Shown here piece by piece: positions 26,435-35,989 of a DNA stretch of 64,000 bases. Origin of the DNA: Paenibacillus periandrae (GTDB lineage Bacteria; Bacillota; Bacilli; Paenibacillales; NBRC-103111). The notes under the pieces are model-generated. The model was not told the origin of the DNA, searched no databases, and saw only the letters and a program-made list of their open reading frames with translations. The stretch covers positions 1-64,000 of the forward strand of contig NZ_JAJNMU010000010.1 in the NCBI RefSeq assembly GCF_022458865.1, read 5' to 3'. How positions within the stretch are numbered: position 1 is the stretch's first letter; the number at the start of each line of letters is the position of its first letter. The translations under genes were made by a program, and so were the position numbers.

Positions 26435-27439
26435 TCAACTTTTCACCAAATTTTCATGATCACGAAACTCCCGGATCAACGATTTCAAATAGGCAAGGGC
26501 TGTATTCATTTGCGATTGTTCATAAGCAACTATTACTGCGGGCAATTCGCCTTTCTCAAAGGGAGTTCTCCAATCGCCTGTTGCCTTCGCATGGTCATGT
26601 ACAAATCTCAGCAGGCGAGTAAGCTGTCTAGCGGAGCGCTCTGGATATTCCGTCCAATAGTCCTCTTCAAGCACCCTAACGTTCCTTGCCTCCAAAGCTC
26701 CATGCTCCACGGACATCGTTACATGAGGAGCCGCTACCGAGATAATTCGCAGCAGTTCAGGGAAATTTATCACGCCTTGACCAAGCGGACTTCTTACCAG
26801 CCGATACCCTTCTTCATACCAATACAGGTAATAATCCTTCAAGTGAACATTTTTTACATAAGGGGCTACCCGGCAAAAAAAGTCATTGGGCTCTTCAGCG
26901 GTTGCCAGCGGATTACCTGTATCGAGGTTAATACCAAACCTGTCCGATCCGATAGTTTCACACAGCCAGAGCAGTTCCTCAGAGGCCAAATCCTGATGGT
27001 TTTCCACGGCCAGATTGACACCTGTTTGCTCCGCAGTTTCAGTCACTGCCTGAAAGGATGTAAGAAGCTGATCCAAAAATGGCTTCCACGTACCGGCCAT
27101 ATGTCTGCGATCGCCACCAAATTTGGCTCCGCCCACCACGGTTCGCACCGTTATTGCCCCCACTCGCTTGGCAAGCAGCAGCGCTTTCTTTAATGATTCA
27201 GGATCATAACCGCTTGCTGCAATATTCACGAACATCCCTTTGGAGCGCGCGTAGTCTGCCACTTCGTCGGGATCATGCTCCTTTAATATTGGATAAGGGA
27301 TCTCTATCCCTTCCAGTCCATAGCTTTCCGTAATATCCATCAGCTCTATAGGCGTGATTGGTTTTATGCCCGACTGCGGATGGATGCCCATTCCATAGGT
27401 TGTGCCATAAACCGTGAGACCGTATCTCAAGCGCTTCAA
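26435..27439 (-). CDS. Sugar phosphate isomerase/epimerase-like TIM-barrel protein
   Basis: 334-aa xylose-isomerase-like AP-endonuclease-2-fold protein. Metal-site patterns are visible: VAVENHQ-type (VNLAVENHQDL), INLDTGNPL, VKNVHLKDYYLYW and VEHGALE. Such enzymes isomerise, epimerise or dehydrate keto-sugars or inosose-type substrates with a divalent metal. The only start that fits is TTG at 27439, with a poorly spaced AGAAAGGG, so the first residues are uncertain. It sits in the middle of the dehydrogenase operon, which suggests a polyol or sugar-acid pathway in which oxidised intermediates are rearranged. Confidence 0.85.
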   Translation of the reverse strand: MKRLRYGLTVYGTTYGMGIHPQSGIKPITPIELMDITESYGLEGIEIPYPILKEHDPDEVADYARSKGMFVNIAASGYDPESLKKALLLAKRVGAITVRTVVGGAKFGGDRRHMAGTWKPFLDQLLTSFQAVTETAEQTGVNLAVENHQDLASEELLWLCETIGSDRFGINLDTGNPLATAEEPNDFFCRVAPYVKNVHLKDYYLYWYEEGYRLVRSPLGQGVINFPELLRIISVAAPHVTMSVEHGALEARNVRVLEEDYWTEYPERSARQLTRLLRFVHDHAKATGDWRTPFEKGELPAVIVAYEQSQMNTALAYLKSLIREFRDHENLVKS

Positions 27440-27454
27440 CCCTTTCTGATCGTA

Positions 27455-28222
27455 TTATTGTGCCGTCCACCCTCCATCGATGACAATGGAAGATCCCGTC
27501 ATGAAGCTGGATGCTTCTGAAGCCAAATAGATCAATAAACCTGTCAATTCATTCGGATTGCCCCAACGTTTAAGCGCAAGATGATCAAGGAAAAATTGAT
27601 TAGCCGCTGGATTGTCGATCACCACCTTGTTAAGCTCAGTAGCAAATGGTCCGGGACATATGGCGTTAGCCGTTATATAGTGCTCAGCCCATTCCAGCGC
27701 CATAACTTTGGTCAGCTGAATTAATCCGCCCTTGCTGGAGCAGTATGCAGAGCGTTCAGGTAGTGCGACGGTGCCCAGCATCGAGGACAGGTTAATAATT
27801 CTTCCATAGGCTTGTTTGATCATAAAGGGAACTACCGCCTTGGCGCATAGGAATGGAGCTTTCAGATTCGTGCTTTGCACCAGATCCCAGCTCGCTTCAT
27901 CGTATTCCAGAATCGGCTTGCGCACATTGATTCCTGCATTGTTGACCAGAATATCGATCCGTCCCAAGCTCTGCATCGTCTCGGCTGCCATACGCTGAAC
28001 CTGCTCGCCATCCGTAACATCCACGGCTAATCCTACTGCCTGCTGCCCGGTTTCCTCACGGATTTGCCTTGCGACTTCGGCGGCCTTCGCTTCATCCCTG
28101 CTCGTTACAGCTACACTTGCTCCAGCTTCTGCAAGCGCCTTGGCACAAACTAACCCCAACCCTTGGCAGCCACCAGTAATCAAGGCAACTCTACCATTTA
28201 AATTAAATGTATTTAAACTCAT
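27455..28222 (-). CDS. Short-chain dehydrogenase/reductase (SDR), gluconate 5-dehydrogenase-like
   Basis: 255-aa classical SDR with TGGCQGLG, NNAGINVRKP, SSMLG, YCSSK and the C-terminal SIVIDGGWTAQ. The NNAGINVRKP form and the overall length recall gluconate 5-dehydrogenase and 2-deoxygluconate dehydrogenase relatives. GAAGGAG precedes the ATG. It is gene 2 of the operon, 26 bases after the first SDR. A role in sugar-acid oxidation or reduction is plausible; the substrate is unproven. Confidence 0.87.
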   Translation of the reverse strand: MSLNTFNLNGRVALITGGCQGLGLVCAKALAEAGASVAVTSRDEAKAAEVARQIREETGQQAVGLAVDVTDGEQVQRMAAETMQSLGRIDILVNNAGINVRKPILEYDEASWDLVQSTNLKAPFLCAKAVVPFMIKQAYGRIINLSSMLGTVALPERSAYCSSKGGLIQLTKVMALEWAEHYITANAICPGPFATELNKVVIDNPAANQFFLDHLALKRWGNPNELTGLLIYLASEASSFMTGSSIVIDGGWTAQ

Positions 28223-28248
28223 TTTATTGCTCCTTCGTGTTTTGATAG

Positions 28249-29052
28249 CTATGCGTTCCGTTCATTTGCTGCCCATTCATAAGCCATTCGCGGCACCTGG
28301 GTCGCCAGCTTTCCTCCGCTAATATCGATCATGGTTCCGGTAATATAGCTCGCATAGTCGGATGCCAGGTAACAAATCAGGTGAGCTATTTCCTGTTTAT
28401 TGCCCCAACGCCTAAGCGAGAGATTGTCCAGCAGCTCCTTTTGCTCCTTAGGAGAACGATCCGCAAATCGATTCAAATCGGTTGGAATGACTCCAGGCGC
28501 ATAACAATTCACCGTTATATTCCATGGCCCCAGCTCCCCTGCAAGCACTCGGGTAAAATGCACAATCCCCGCTTTGGATGCGGCATACGCTGCCCCACCC
28601 AAGCTCGGGATCTTGGCGGCGAATGAAGCGGCATTCAGGATACGTCCTGATTTTTGCCTCTTCATTATCGGAAGCACGGCCTTACACATGAGGAAGCTGC
28701 CCTTCAGATTGACATCCATATTGAGATCCCAGACCTCCTCGGATAAGCTTTCCACCAGACCACCGCTTGCAACACCTGCATTGTTAACAAGGATGTCGAT
28801 TCGACCGTATTGATGTTCAACCTCTTGAATCACCCTCTCGATCTCCGAGTATTCACGAATATCGCACACCTGTTGAAAGCCCTCGAATTGATGCTCAGCG
28901 AATACTTGATGGAGCTCTGCCAAATGATCCGGATTTACATCCATGGCGACCGTCCTCACGCCTTCAGTTGCTAAAGTGAGTGCAATCTCCCGGCCAATTC
29001 CCCGCCCCGCTCCTGTCACAAGAGCTACCTTCCCACGCAAATCAATATGCAC
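28249..29052 (-). CDS. Short-chain dehydrogenase/reductase (SDR), operon gene 1
   Basis: 267-aa SDR with TGAGRGIG, NNAGVASGG, ASFAAK and YAASK; its C-terminal tail after ISGGK is about 18 residues longer than in the sister enzymes. It starts with GTG at 29052, seven bases after GGGAGGG. It is the first gene of the five-gene operon, whose promoter must lie in 29053-29300. No regulator or transporter gene adjoins the operon, so induction cannot be predicted. Confidence 0.87.
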   Translation of the reverse strand: MHIDLRGKVALVTGAGRGIGREIALTLATEGVRTVAMDVNPDHLAELHQVFAEHQFEGFQQVCDIREYSEIERVIQEVEHQYGRIDILVNNAGVASGGLVESLSEEVWDLNMDVNLKGSFLMCKAVLPIMKRQKSGRILNAASFAAKIPSLGGAAYAASKAGIVHFTRVLAGELGPWNITVNCYAPGVIPTDLNRFADRSPKEQKELLDNLSLRRWGNKQEIAHLICYLASDYASYITGTMIDISGGKLATQVPRMAYEWAANERNA

Positions 29053-29450
29053 AATCTATCCCTCCCTTTGCTTCGACTATTAGCTTACAAAGTCCAGAAA
29101 TAAAATTGCAATCCCTTACATTTGCAGGTAATAATCGGGTCTCTCATACACCATTGGTCTTCATCAGAAAGCAGACTTCACATCTAAAATATATGTACGT
29201 TTGTCCGGAAGGAGTACAGCGATGGGAAGAAGAAATCCCAGTACATAAGGTGTAAGAAGCACGGTAACCTCATCTTGGATAAAATAGCAGCTTCCAGAGT
29301 TGCACAAAAAGGCCTACCGCGTACTTTTCGCGAGGCCCTTTTGTATCCGTACATTATTCGCTTAATTATATAACTCTGCAACCAAGCCGATGAGTTCATT
29401 CCCTTTTTCCTGATCGTTTTATGTATCCTCCACGCAGGTGGAGGCGTCAT
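29053..29450. other. Intergenic region with one clear terminator, no gene seen
   Basis: No convincing ORF is present. It should contain the promoter of the dehydrogenase operon close to 29053-29150. A bidirectional hairpin at 29306-29342 (AGGCC..CGCG with CGCG.GGCC, flanked by A and T runs) acts as a terminator, although no gene ending there was found. A CCTCCAC/GTGGAGG hairpin at 29427-29444 lies just past the stop of the YjcZ-like gene. Confidence 0.6.
29306..29342. terminator. Bidirectional terminator-like hairpin
   Basis: AAAAAGGCC and CGCG pair with CGCG and GGCC, and four T follow on the plus strand (A-run on the other side). No gene on either strand ends directly beside it, so it may terminate a transcript of the YjcZ-like gene or an unrecognised small RNA. 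Confidence 0.65.
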
Positions 29451-29573
29451 TTAGATAAATGTACAGCTGATAATAACCAGCAAAATAAATAGTACAAGAA
29501 TTGCACCCGTAGTCGTACCCAAACCATATCCAGCACAACTAGCGCAGCTTCCGCCAACTCCTAATGCACCCAT
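29451..29573 (-). CDS. YjcZ-family-like 40-aa sporulation mini-protein
   Basis: The minus strand has GGAGGAGG directly before an ATG and 40 codons: a Gly/Cys-rich start (GALGVGGSCASCAGYGLG) and one hydrophobic helix (AILVLFILLVIISCTFI). This Gly-rich head with a single LFILLVII membrane tail is the hallmark of YjcZ-like proteins (often named sporulation proteins YjcZ) found in many copies in bacilli. It is membrane-associated. A relative of 31 aa lies at 46695-46790. Confidence 0.85.
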   Translation of the reverse strand: MGALGVGGSCASCAGYGLGTTTGAILVLFILLVIISCTFI

Positions 29574-29665
29574 ATGTCCTCCTCCTTCCGCCTTGCATAT
29601 TTGCATAATATGAACATCAGCGGAGATTGGATTGGACGCTTTGAAAAAAACATAATCAGATGTCT

Positions 29666-30358
29666 CTATTGATCCTGATCCTGAATAAGATCACCCGGCT
29701 TCACTTGATCCGTAGATTGCAAAATCATGGAATGTTTCATCGCATCATACCGGAAGCGATAAACATCAATGAAGTCCTGTCCTGCCCCATAACCTCCCGT
29801 CAAAATGAGCTCACCATCAGTTACCTGAAAAGGATGATGCGGCAGCTGCCCTATGTGCGTCCAGATTTGTTCTGGCTTCATCTCCAGCGTTATCGGGAAA
29901 GCCTTCCCGCCGCTTACTCCAAAAAGAAAAGTCTCAAGCGCATGACAGTCCGTATACCGCGGCACATAGGCATAAATGTCGGTTTCTCCAAAGGTATACT
30001 TCTGCATTTCGACAGGTTTATCCTCAGGCTGTACAATTTCGAAATCAACAGGGAATGTCATTACTGTGCTCTGTGACCCATCCGATCGGGATTCCCATAC
30101 CATGGCATAATCTCCAGACCAACTCAGGTCAGTCTCCAAACCGTAACAGCTTGGGGCTCCCAAGGGAGATGAGACTGCTTTGCTAGCAGGTTGCACGAGC
30201 AATTTTCCGTCTGCATGCTTGCCAATCGCCCTTACTGAGTTATCTTCTTTGTTATCTTCCACTGCAGGAAGAGAGCTAAGCTTCTCTTCACTTATACGGT
30301 TTGCACAGGCAGTGAGTACAGCCCAGAGCAGCATCACCAATATCATCTTTTTTCTCAT
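29666..30358 (-). CDS. Uncharacterised lipoprotein, 230 aa
   Basis: Signal peptide KKMILVMLLWAVLTAC gives a lipobox LTAC with Cys at about residue 18. The mature part is hydrophilic, with scattered aromatic strands (DLSWSGDYAMVWESRSDGSQ) that look like a beta-rich extracellular domain. No catalytic motif was recognised. It stands alone between the YjcZ-like gene and the methyltransferase, all on the minus strand. Function unknown. Confidence 0.7.
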   Translation of the reverse strand: MRKKMILVMLLWAVLTACANRISEEKLSSLPAVEDNKEDNSVRAIGKHADGKLLVQPASKAVSSPLGAPSCYGLETDLSWSGDYAMVWESRSDGSQSTVMTFPVDFEIVQPEDKPVEMQKYTFGETDIYAYVPRYTDCHALETFLFGVSGGKAFPITLEMKPEQIWTHIGQLPHHPFQVTDGELILTGGYGAGQDFIDVYRFRYDAMKHSMILQSTDQVKPGDLIQDQDQ

Positions 30359-30428
30359 CCGATTTGCCCCTTGAGTGAAAATTTATATCCTATCCTATAG
30401 ACTAAGGGCAATTGGATAAAGTTACATA

Positions 30429-31100
30429 TCAGCTGCTAACAATTCCCAATACAAAACCATCATAGCCTTTACTTCCCACTGTCTGAATCGCTGTAGCCGA
30501 AATCCTTGGTTCTTCAGCCAACAAGTCATAGAACTGCCTGACGCCTTGCACACGGGGGTCCTGGCTATTTTCATTAATGACCTCGCCATCACGAATGACA
30601 TTGTCTCCTACAATAACAGTTCCGGGGTGGGAGAAATGAAGTGCCCATTTTAAATAATTAGGATTATTAGGTTTGTCAGCGTCAATAAATATGAAATCAA
30701 AAGGTGGCACGCCCTCATCTTTCATCTTGGCCAATTGAGCCAAAGCATCACCGATACGAATATTTATAAGTCCATCCAGCTGTGCAAGGGTTATGTTAGC
30801 CTGTGCTACCTGAGCATGAAGGGGGTCAAGCTCCAGGGTGATCAATTGTCCATCAACCGGCAGTGCTCTCGCCATCCAAATGGTACTGTATCCGCCCAAC
30901 GTACCGATCTCCAGAATCCGTTGTGCGCCTTTCAATTGGACAAGCAGGTTTAATAGCTTACCTTGATTCGGCGTTACATCAATTGCTGGCAGACCTGCCT
31001 GACGATTGGAAAATAATACCTTTTCCAGCACAGCATCACGTGGAATCAGACGCTCTGTAACATACTGATCGACCATATCCCAAGTATTCGATTGATTCAT
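30429..31100 (-). CDS. SAM-dependent O-methyltransferase (caffeoyl-CoA OMT-like)
   Basis: 223-aa class I methyltransferase of the Methyltransf_3/24 group. SAM site motif ILEIGTLGGYSTIWMARALP at residues about 65-85, acidic loop ITLELDPLHA, metal-site IFIDADKPNN, and GDNVIRDGEV. Such enzymes methylate catechol-type hydroxyls with Mg2+. The ATG at 31100 is preferred over the GTG at 31109 because GGGAG lies ten bases upstream of it. It is divergent from the LysR gene at 31310, which may control it. Confidence 0.85.
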   Translation of the reverse strand: MNQSNTWDMVDQYVTERLIPRDAVLEKVLFSNRQAGLPAIDVTPNQGKLLNLLVQLKGAQRILEIGTLGGYSTIWMARALPVDGQLITLELDPLHAQVAQANITLAQLDGLINIRIGDALAQLAKMKDEGVPPFDFIFIDADKPNNPNYLKWALHFSHPGTVIVGDNVIRDGEVINENSQDPRVQGVRQFYDLLAEEPRISATAIQTVGSKGYDGFVLGIVSS

Positions 31101-31309
31101 CTGGATCACTTCTCCCTCAGTTTATTTTACTTCTAGTGGAAGTCCGTTGAATACATCTCGCTGCGCGGCCAAATATCCTTCCGATCGCTCCGCTTGGTTT
31201 TCACAGGCCTTCTAGTTCTATTGTAAATCAGTTATAATCATAAATATAATATATCTTTTTATAAGATCGATATTTTAAATATATAAATTAAAAAGAAGGA
31301 GGATTTCGA

Positions 31310-32212
31310 GTGAATCTACATGCATTGCGTTTATTCCACGTGATCGCTTCAACCGGAAGTGTGACACGAGCCTCTGAATTGTTGAATATCAGCCAGCCTG
31401 CCATTACCGCTCAAATCAAAAAATTTGAAAAGGAATTGCTTCTCACTCTGCTGAAGCCCCAAGGAAGAGGCATAGCGTTAACCGATGCAGGTGAAGATCT
31501 TGCAATACTTGCAAAGAGACTCTTCGCTGTCGAACAGCAAATCGAACAATTTGCTCTCGATTACCGCAATGGCGATAGCGGAGTTATTCGATTAGCCGCT
31601 ACGTATTTACCTGCTCATTTCCTGATTCCGACCTGGATAGCCAAGTTTAAACAGCAATATGAACAAGTTGAAATGATCATCACGACTACCAATTCAAGTG
31701 ATGCCTTTAGGCAGCTTTTACATGTAGAGGTGGATCTAGCTATTTACGGGGGGCTGCCAGAAGATTATGTAGATGAAATTCAGACCGAGGAATTGTTTCA
31801 GGATGAGCTATGGTTTGTAGTTGCACCCAATCACCGATACGCCAACCAGCAGGTAACCTTGCCGGAAATGATGAAAGAGCCTTTTGTGATGCGGGAGAAG
31901 GGCAGCTCCACGCGTGAGCGGTTACTTTCTTTATGCCGCACCTATAATTCACCAGCGCCTACAATCTCCCTGCAATTCAATGGGCTGCATGAAGCGATTA
32001 CAGCCGTTATCGCCGGATATGGTGCGAATTTCGTCTCCTCACTAGTTGTACGCGAATATGTGAATCGTGGAGAGCTGTGCAGGGTTCATGTGGACGGTAT
32101 CCATCTCACCAATACGATTGCCATTTGTACGCGTAAAAACGAACCTTTATCTGCTTCCGCGGCGAACCTCATTCAGATGATCCGCCATAATCCATATAAG
32201 CATTCACTTTAA
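31310..32212 (+). CDS. LysR-family transcriptional regulator
   Basis: 300-aa regulator: N-terminal winged HTH (LRLFHVIASTGSVTRASELL, SQPAITAQIKKFEKEL) followed by the periplasmic-binding-like effector domain. GTG start with AAGGAGG seven bases upstream. It is divergent from the O-methyltransferase gene; LysR proteins usually control a divergent neighbour. It converges with the germination operon 17 bases beyond its stop, with no obvious terminator between them. Confidence 0.9.
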   Translation: MNLHALRLFHVIASTGSVTRASELLNISQPAITAQIKKFEKELLLTLLKPQGRGIALTDAGEDLAILAKRLFAVEQQIEQFALDYRNGDSGVIRLAATYLPAHFLIPTWIAKFKQQYEQVEMIITTTNSSDAFRQLLHVEVDLAIYGGLPEDYVDEIQTEELFQDELWFVVAPNHRYANQQVTLPEMMKEPFVMREKGSSTRERLLSLCRTYNSPAPTISLQFNGLHEAITAVIAGYGANFVSSLVVREYVNRGELCRVHVDGIHLTNTIAICTRKNEPLSASAANLIQMIRHNPYKHSL

Positions 32213-32229
32213 ATACATTTCTTTGCTCG

Positions 32230-33318
32230 TTATTTCAACATTTGAAGCCCTGTGTTTCTCAGCTTGGACACAATTTTCATTTCAATTTCTGCATGCTGGT
32301 ACATTTCGGACCAGTCCTGATTAGAGGCCAGTGTGCCTCGATAACGATTTCCGAAGCCAAATATATCGGACTTTTTCTGCTTCGTCAGCTTAAATACTTT
32401 CTCGGCTCTCTCCTCAAGCAGCTTGCTGACTGACTTCTCAATCTCTGCTGTATCATTCTCCGTGGACTGTGAGGAATCCATTAGCGTCATCGTTAGCAGG
32501 GTACGGATGGAAATGACCGGCTTGCCCTTTATCATTTTCGAGGAGATCCATGTATTATTTTTAAGGATTTTCACATTGGCTCCTTGTGCCGTTTCAATTT
32601 CAAAACCGCTCATCTTTTGGGTAATAATTTCATAAATCAATGTTTCCTCAGGGGTAAGCTTTCCGACCATCTTGTCATTTATAAAAAAGGCATTTCCCTT
32701 TAATTCAAACAAATTCACGTTACTTCTCTCCAATAAGGGTACGAGATTTTGTTCCATAGGGTTGTAGAAGCGACTAAACAAGCGCCAAAGCGGAACCTTA
32801 TTCTTTTGAGGAGTTCCACCAGCGTACGGTTCAAAAAAAAGCTTTGTATATATACCTGACAATTCTCCTGTAGGATTAGGTTTTGCGAAAATCGGCTCCA
32901 TACTGCCTGATATCAAGGCCACCACTGTGCTTAACGGAAGGGTTCGATCCCTCACCGCGAATTCCAGGTAAGGCTTTACTCCCTTTTCAGCTAATTCCTG
33001 ATCCAAAAATATGGCTCTTGTCTCAGACATATCAAGCGATTTAGGCAATCTTGATCGCAGATTATCCAAAGCATCTACCACTGTATCTCCAATTTGCCGT
33101 GTCATAAAAAAGCTTTTATTGAGCCCGCCTACGCCTGTTTGCGTAGATTTGGTTATAGGAAACCGCACCCAAAGCGATATTTTATTATCTTCGGCATGTT
33201 CGATTCCCAAGACGGCGACCAGCATGCGATTGTCTATATCCTTGACGTCCCAGCAGCCCTGCATGAGCATGAATAAAATAACGATACCTATCAGGCGGAG
33301 TAACGATGTTGGTTTCAT
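32230..33318 (-). CDS. GerC-type spore germination lipoprotein
   Basis: 362-aa Ger(x)C subunit of a GerA-class nutrient germinant receptor in the spore inner membrane. ATG at 33318 gives a signal peptide ending in a lipobox (FMLMQGC) followed by the family WDVKDIDNR motif; the 59-residue upstream extension is inside the permease gene and is dropped. The start overlaps the permease stop (ATGA), so translation is coupled. It is the third gene in the A-B-C order normal for this operon. Confidence 0.92.
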   Translation of the reverse strand: MKPTSLLRLIGIVILFMLMQGCWDVKDIDNRMLVAVLGIEHAEDNKISLWVRFPITKSTQTGVGGLNKSFFMTRQIGDTVVDALDNLRSRLPKSLDMSETRAIFLDQELAEKGVKPYLEFAVRDRTLPLSTVVALISGSMEPIFAKPNPTGELSGIYTKLFFEPYAGGTPQKNKVPLWRLFSRFYNPMEQNLVPLLERSNVNLFELKGNAFFINDKMVGKLTPEETLIYEIITQKMSGFEIETAQGANVKILKNNTWISSKMIKGKPVISIRTLLTMTLMDSSQSTENDTAEIEKSVSKLLEERAEKVFKLTKQKKSDIFGFGNRYRGTLASNQDWSEMYQHAEIEMKIVSKLRNTGLQMLK

Positions 33319-34436
33319 GGTTGACGTATCTTCCCTTTCTGTATCCGATATTTGATCAGAATAGCTGTCGGAATGACAAATACGACGTATAAACGAAGTG
33401 GGGTAGCCCATATGACCGCTTGTTCCATCCAATTCCAAGAAGGGATAATTAACGCTAATCCATACGCCCATAGCCCCGTAGTTATATACAACCAATTTTC
33501 CTTAAACCTGGGAAACAGTGCACGAACTCCAATGACGAAGCAATAGATCATAAGAGCCATGGCCAGTATGACATATAACATCGATACCGAAACAAATACA
33601 GCTGTCAGATTCTCAATGACCAGCCAATAGTGACTTATCGAATCCATTTTGGTGATGTAGGGGAAGGTAAGGCTTCTCGTTAATTCGGGACCAAAGGTCA
33701 GAATGGGAAAATACACCGCTCCGCCTATCATGGGTAAAAAAAAGAGTGCAGCAATCCCGTATGGTTTCCAGAGCTGTTTGGGTTTATTTGAGTAGGCACC
33801 GGTAACTGCAAAATAAATAAAACCCGTCCATATATAGGAAGAGGCATAAAAAGAGGCTTCCTGTAAAAAATCTCCGTTACTTTGCAGCCATGGTTTTCCC
33901 AGCTGAAAATCATTGTCACTCAGACCTAACAGCGTTAACCCAATGGATAACGGTATACTGACAATAACGAACACACCTGCTGTACGAACAATCGAGATAA
34001 GTCCGCCTGATGCCAAAAACGCAGAGATAAAAACAACCCCGCTTAAAAACCATTGAGGGGTTGCGTGCAGCATGGTCATGGAGATCATTTCCCCGTGTGA
34101 GCGAATCATCAGAACGATCGAGCTCCCGACAAACCACAGCAAAGGTACAATGAATAATATACTCCCCACCATACCAAATTGCTGTTTACAAATAGCAAAA
34201 GCATCTTTACCAGGTTCTATCGCCAACATGCAGCTATACAGCCATGCACCCAACAAGCCGAGCAGCATCCAGATGACGATAATGATCCAGTAGCTGTTGT
34301 TCGTTGCATGAACGACATAAAAGGGATACAGAAAAAAAGAAGTACCCCCGAATAACATAATCTGCAATACAAAATATTGGCTAAAGGAAATATGCAGCTT
34401 GGATGGGTTCAAGTTCTCTGCCTCTTCTCTTTCCAC
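33315..34436 (-). CDS. GerB-type spore germination permease
   Basis: 373-aa integral membrane protein of the GerKB/spore germination permease family (APC superfamily) with about ten hydrophobic segments, beginning SKLHISFSQYFVLQIMLFGG. In the receptor this subunit binds the germinant. It overlaps the A gene by 28 bases and the C gene by four. The set identifies the organism as an endospore former. Confidence 0.92.
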   Translation of the reverse strand: MEREEAENLNPSKLHISFSQYFVLQIMLFGGTSFFLYPFYVVHATNNSYWIIIVIWMLLGLLGAWLYSCMLAIEPGKDAFAICKQQFGMVGSILFIVPLLWFVGSSIVLMIRSHGEMISMTMLHATPQWFLSGVVFISAFLASGGLISIVRTAGVFVIVSIPLSIGLTLLGLSDNDFQLGKPWLQSNGDFLQEASFYASSYIWTGFIYFAVTGAYSNKPKQLWKPYGIAALFFLPMIGGAVYFPILTFGPELTRSLTFPYITKMDSISHYWLVIENLTAVFVSVSMLYVILAMALMIYCFVIGVRALFPRFKENWLYITTGLWAYGLALIIPSWNWMEQAVIWATPLRLYVVFVIPTAILIKYRIQKGKIRQP

Positions 34437-35866
34437 AAATTCATGAGGAATTTAATTGAAAAAGGATGCATTTTTTCAATTAGACCGATACCCCGGGAGC
34501 GGACCCGTGCATTTGGCCCAATAGGTGTCAGATAGGATACGCCAAAGGATTCAATACGGGATAGAAAAATAACCATGATCACAAAGCAAATGACAATACC
34601 CAACACGCCAATTAAACTGGCCCCTAAAAGCACAAAATATTTTAATAGTCTTTGTACAAGTCCCATTTGATAGTCGATAACGATAAAATTCGTAATGGCC
34701 GTCGTTGCAGCCACAATCACGAGCAGATTACTTACAATATTCGCTTGAATGATCGCTTGGCCGAGCACGACACCACCGACCATGGTCACTGTGGAACTGA
34801 TTGACTTAGGCAGACGAACTCCAGCCTCTACAATAAAATCCAGAATCAGCAGCATGAGCATGGCTTCAATTAAGACAGGATAGGGCACGCCTTCTCTGCT
34901 CGCTGCAGCGGCAAGACTAATCTCCAACCGATTGACATCAATGTTAACTGAGGTTATCGCCACATAAAAGCCAGGCAAGAACAAATTAATCATGAGAGCA
35001 GCAAACCGCAGCACCCTTAGAAAAACAGCAACAAAAGGTGAAAGATACTGATCCTCGGCTGATTGCCAAAAATCTACGAAAGCAGTTGGTGCAATAATGG
35101 TGAAAGGGGTTCCTTCCAGAATAATAATAACTTTTCCATCTAACAGAGAAGCTGCCGCTCGATCCGGGCGTTCTGATGTAATGGCAATAGGAAACAAATT
35201 AAAAGTAGAATGGTTGTTTATTAATCGCAGAAGCTCTCCCGTATCCTGAATACCATCGATCTCAATCTTGCTTATTTGGTCACATATATGTTGAACGAGA
35301 CTTGGCTCCGTTACATCCTTCAGGTAAACAACCCCTACCCTGCTCTGCATCACATTGCCTAAGGTAGATTCCCATATTTTCAAGCGCGATGTTTTTATTC
35401 TTTGGCGCAGTAGGGCAACATTTGTTTGATAATTTTCATTGAAGGCATACATCGGCCCCTGGATTACATTTTCGGTTTGCGGTGCTTGCACAGTACTTTG
35501 CTGCGGATAATACGTCTCCAGAATGATTCCATTGGATGCGTGTGACATACATAAAACGGTCTTCCCGCTGCATATAGAGCTCTCGCACGCAGTGAAGCCG
35601 CCTTCTGCATATTTAGTTCCATAAAAGCTTTCCAATACCGTGTGAAGCTGGTTCTGTTCCATGGAAGTTACATGAAAGCCCAAATGATCAGAACCTACAA
35701 GTGTTGATAAATAACAAAGATAAACCTTTTGGGACTCTACTTCGCCGATGCAGACAACTTCAAAATCCGCCGCATCCTGGAAAGCTTCTTGCAGCAAGGC
35801 TAGCAGGAAAGTGTGATTCGATGACTTTAACATTTTCATAATAAGCGGATTCATTTTATTTCCCAA
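34409..35866 (-). CDS. GerA-type spore germination receptor subunit
   Basis: 485-aa GerA-family protein: hydrophilic N-terminal domain to about residue 235, then membrane segments and the family motif PGFYVAITSVNIDVNRLEIS and GVPYPVLIEAMLML. It starts with TTG at 35866, because GAGGTG is placed seven bases upstream; an ATG four codons later is less well placed. First gene of the receptor operon, with no regulator beside it. The gerA-type operons of bacilli are typically expressed from forespore promoters (sigma-G), which I did not try to identify here. Confidence 0.92.
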   Translation of the reverse strand: MGNKMNPLIMKMLKSSNHTFLLALLQEAFQDAADFEVVCIGEVESQKVYLCYLSTLVGSDHLGFHVTSMEQNQLHTVLESFYGTKYAEGGFTACESSICSGKTVLCMSHASNGIILETYYPQQSTVQAPQTENVIQGPMYAFNENYQTNVALLRQRIKTSRLKIWESTLGNVMQSRVGVVYLKDVTEPSLVQHICDQISKIEIDGIQDTGELLRLINNHSTFNLFPIAITSERPDRAAASLLDGKVIIILEGTPFTIIAPTAFVDFWQSAEDQYLSPFVAVFLRVLRFAALMINLFLPGFYVAITSVNIDVNRLEISLAAAASREGVPYPVLIEAMLMLLILDFIVEAGVRLPKSISSTVTMVGGVVLGQAIIQANIVSNLLVIVAATTAITNFIVIDYQMGLVQRLLKYFVLLGASLIGVLGIVICFVIMVIFLSRIESFGVSYLTPIGPNARVRSRGIGLIEKMHPFSIKFLMNLWKEKRQRT

Positions 35867-35989
35867 TCGTTATCACCTCAATCCTTCCATTCTGCTCGAT
35901 TCCTAAAAATTAATATGCCAAATATGGGTAAAATCTATACCCAAACAGCTCCAAGGTGCAATTGCCGGGCTCGTATATCCGAGAAATGG

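Noticed and set aside
29184..29450. 88-aa minus-strand frame
   Set aside because: Composition is irregular, it runs through a terminator hairpin and has no ribosome site.
32230..33495. 59-residue N-terminal extension of the GerC-type protein
   Set aside because: It lies within the permease coding region and precedes the real signal peptide.
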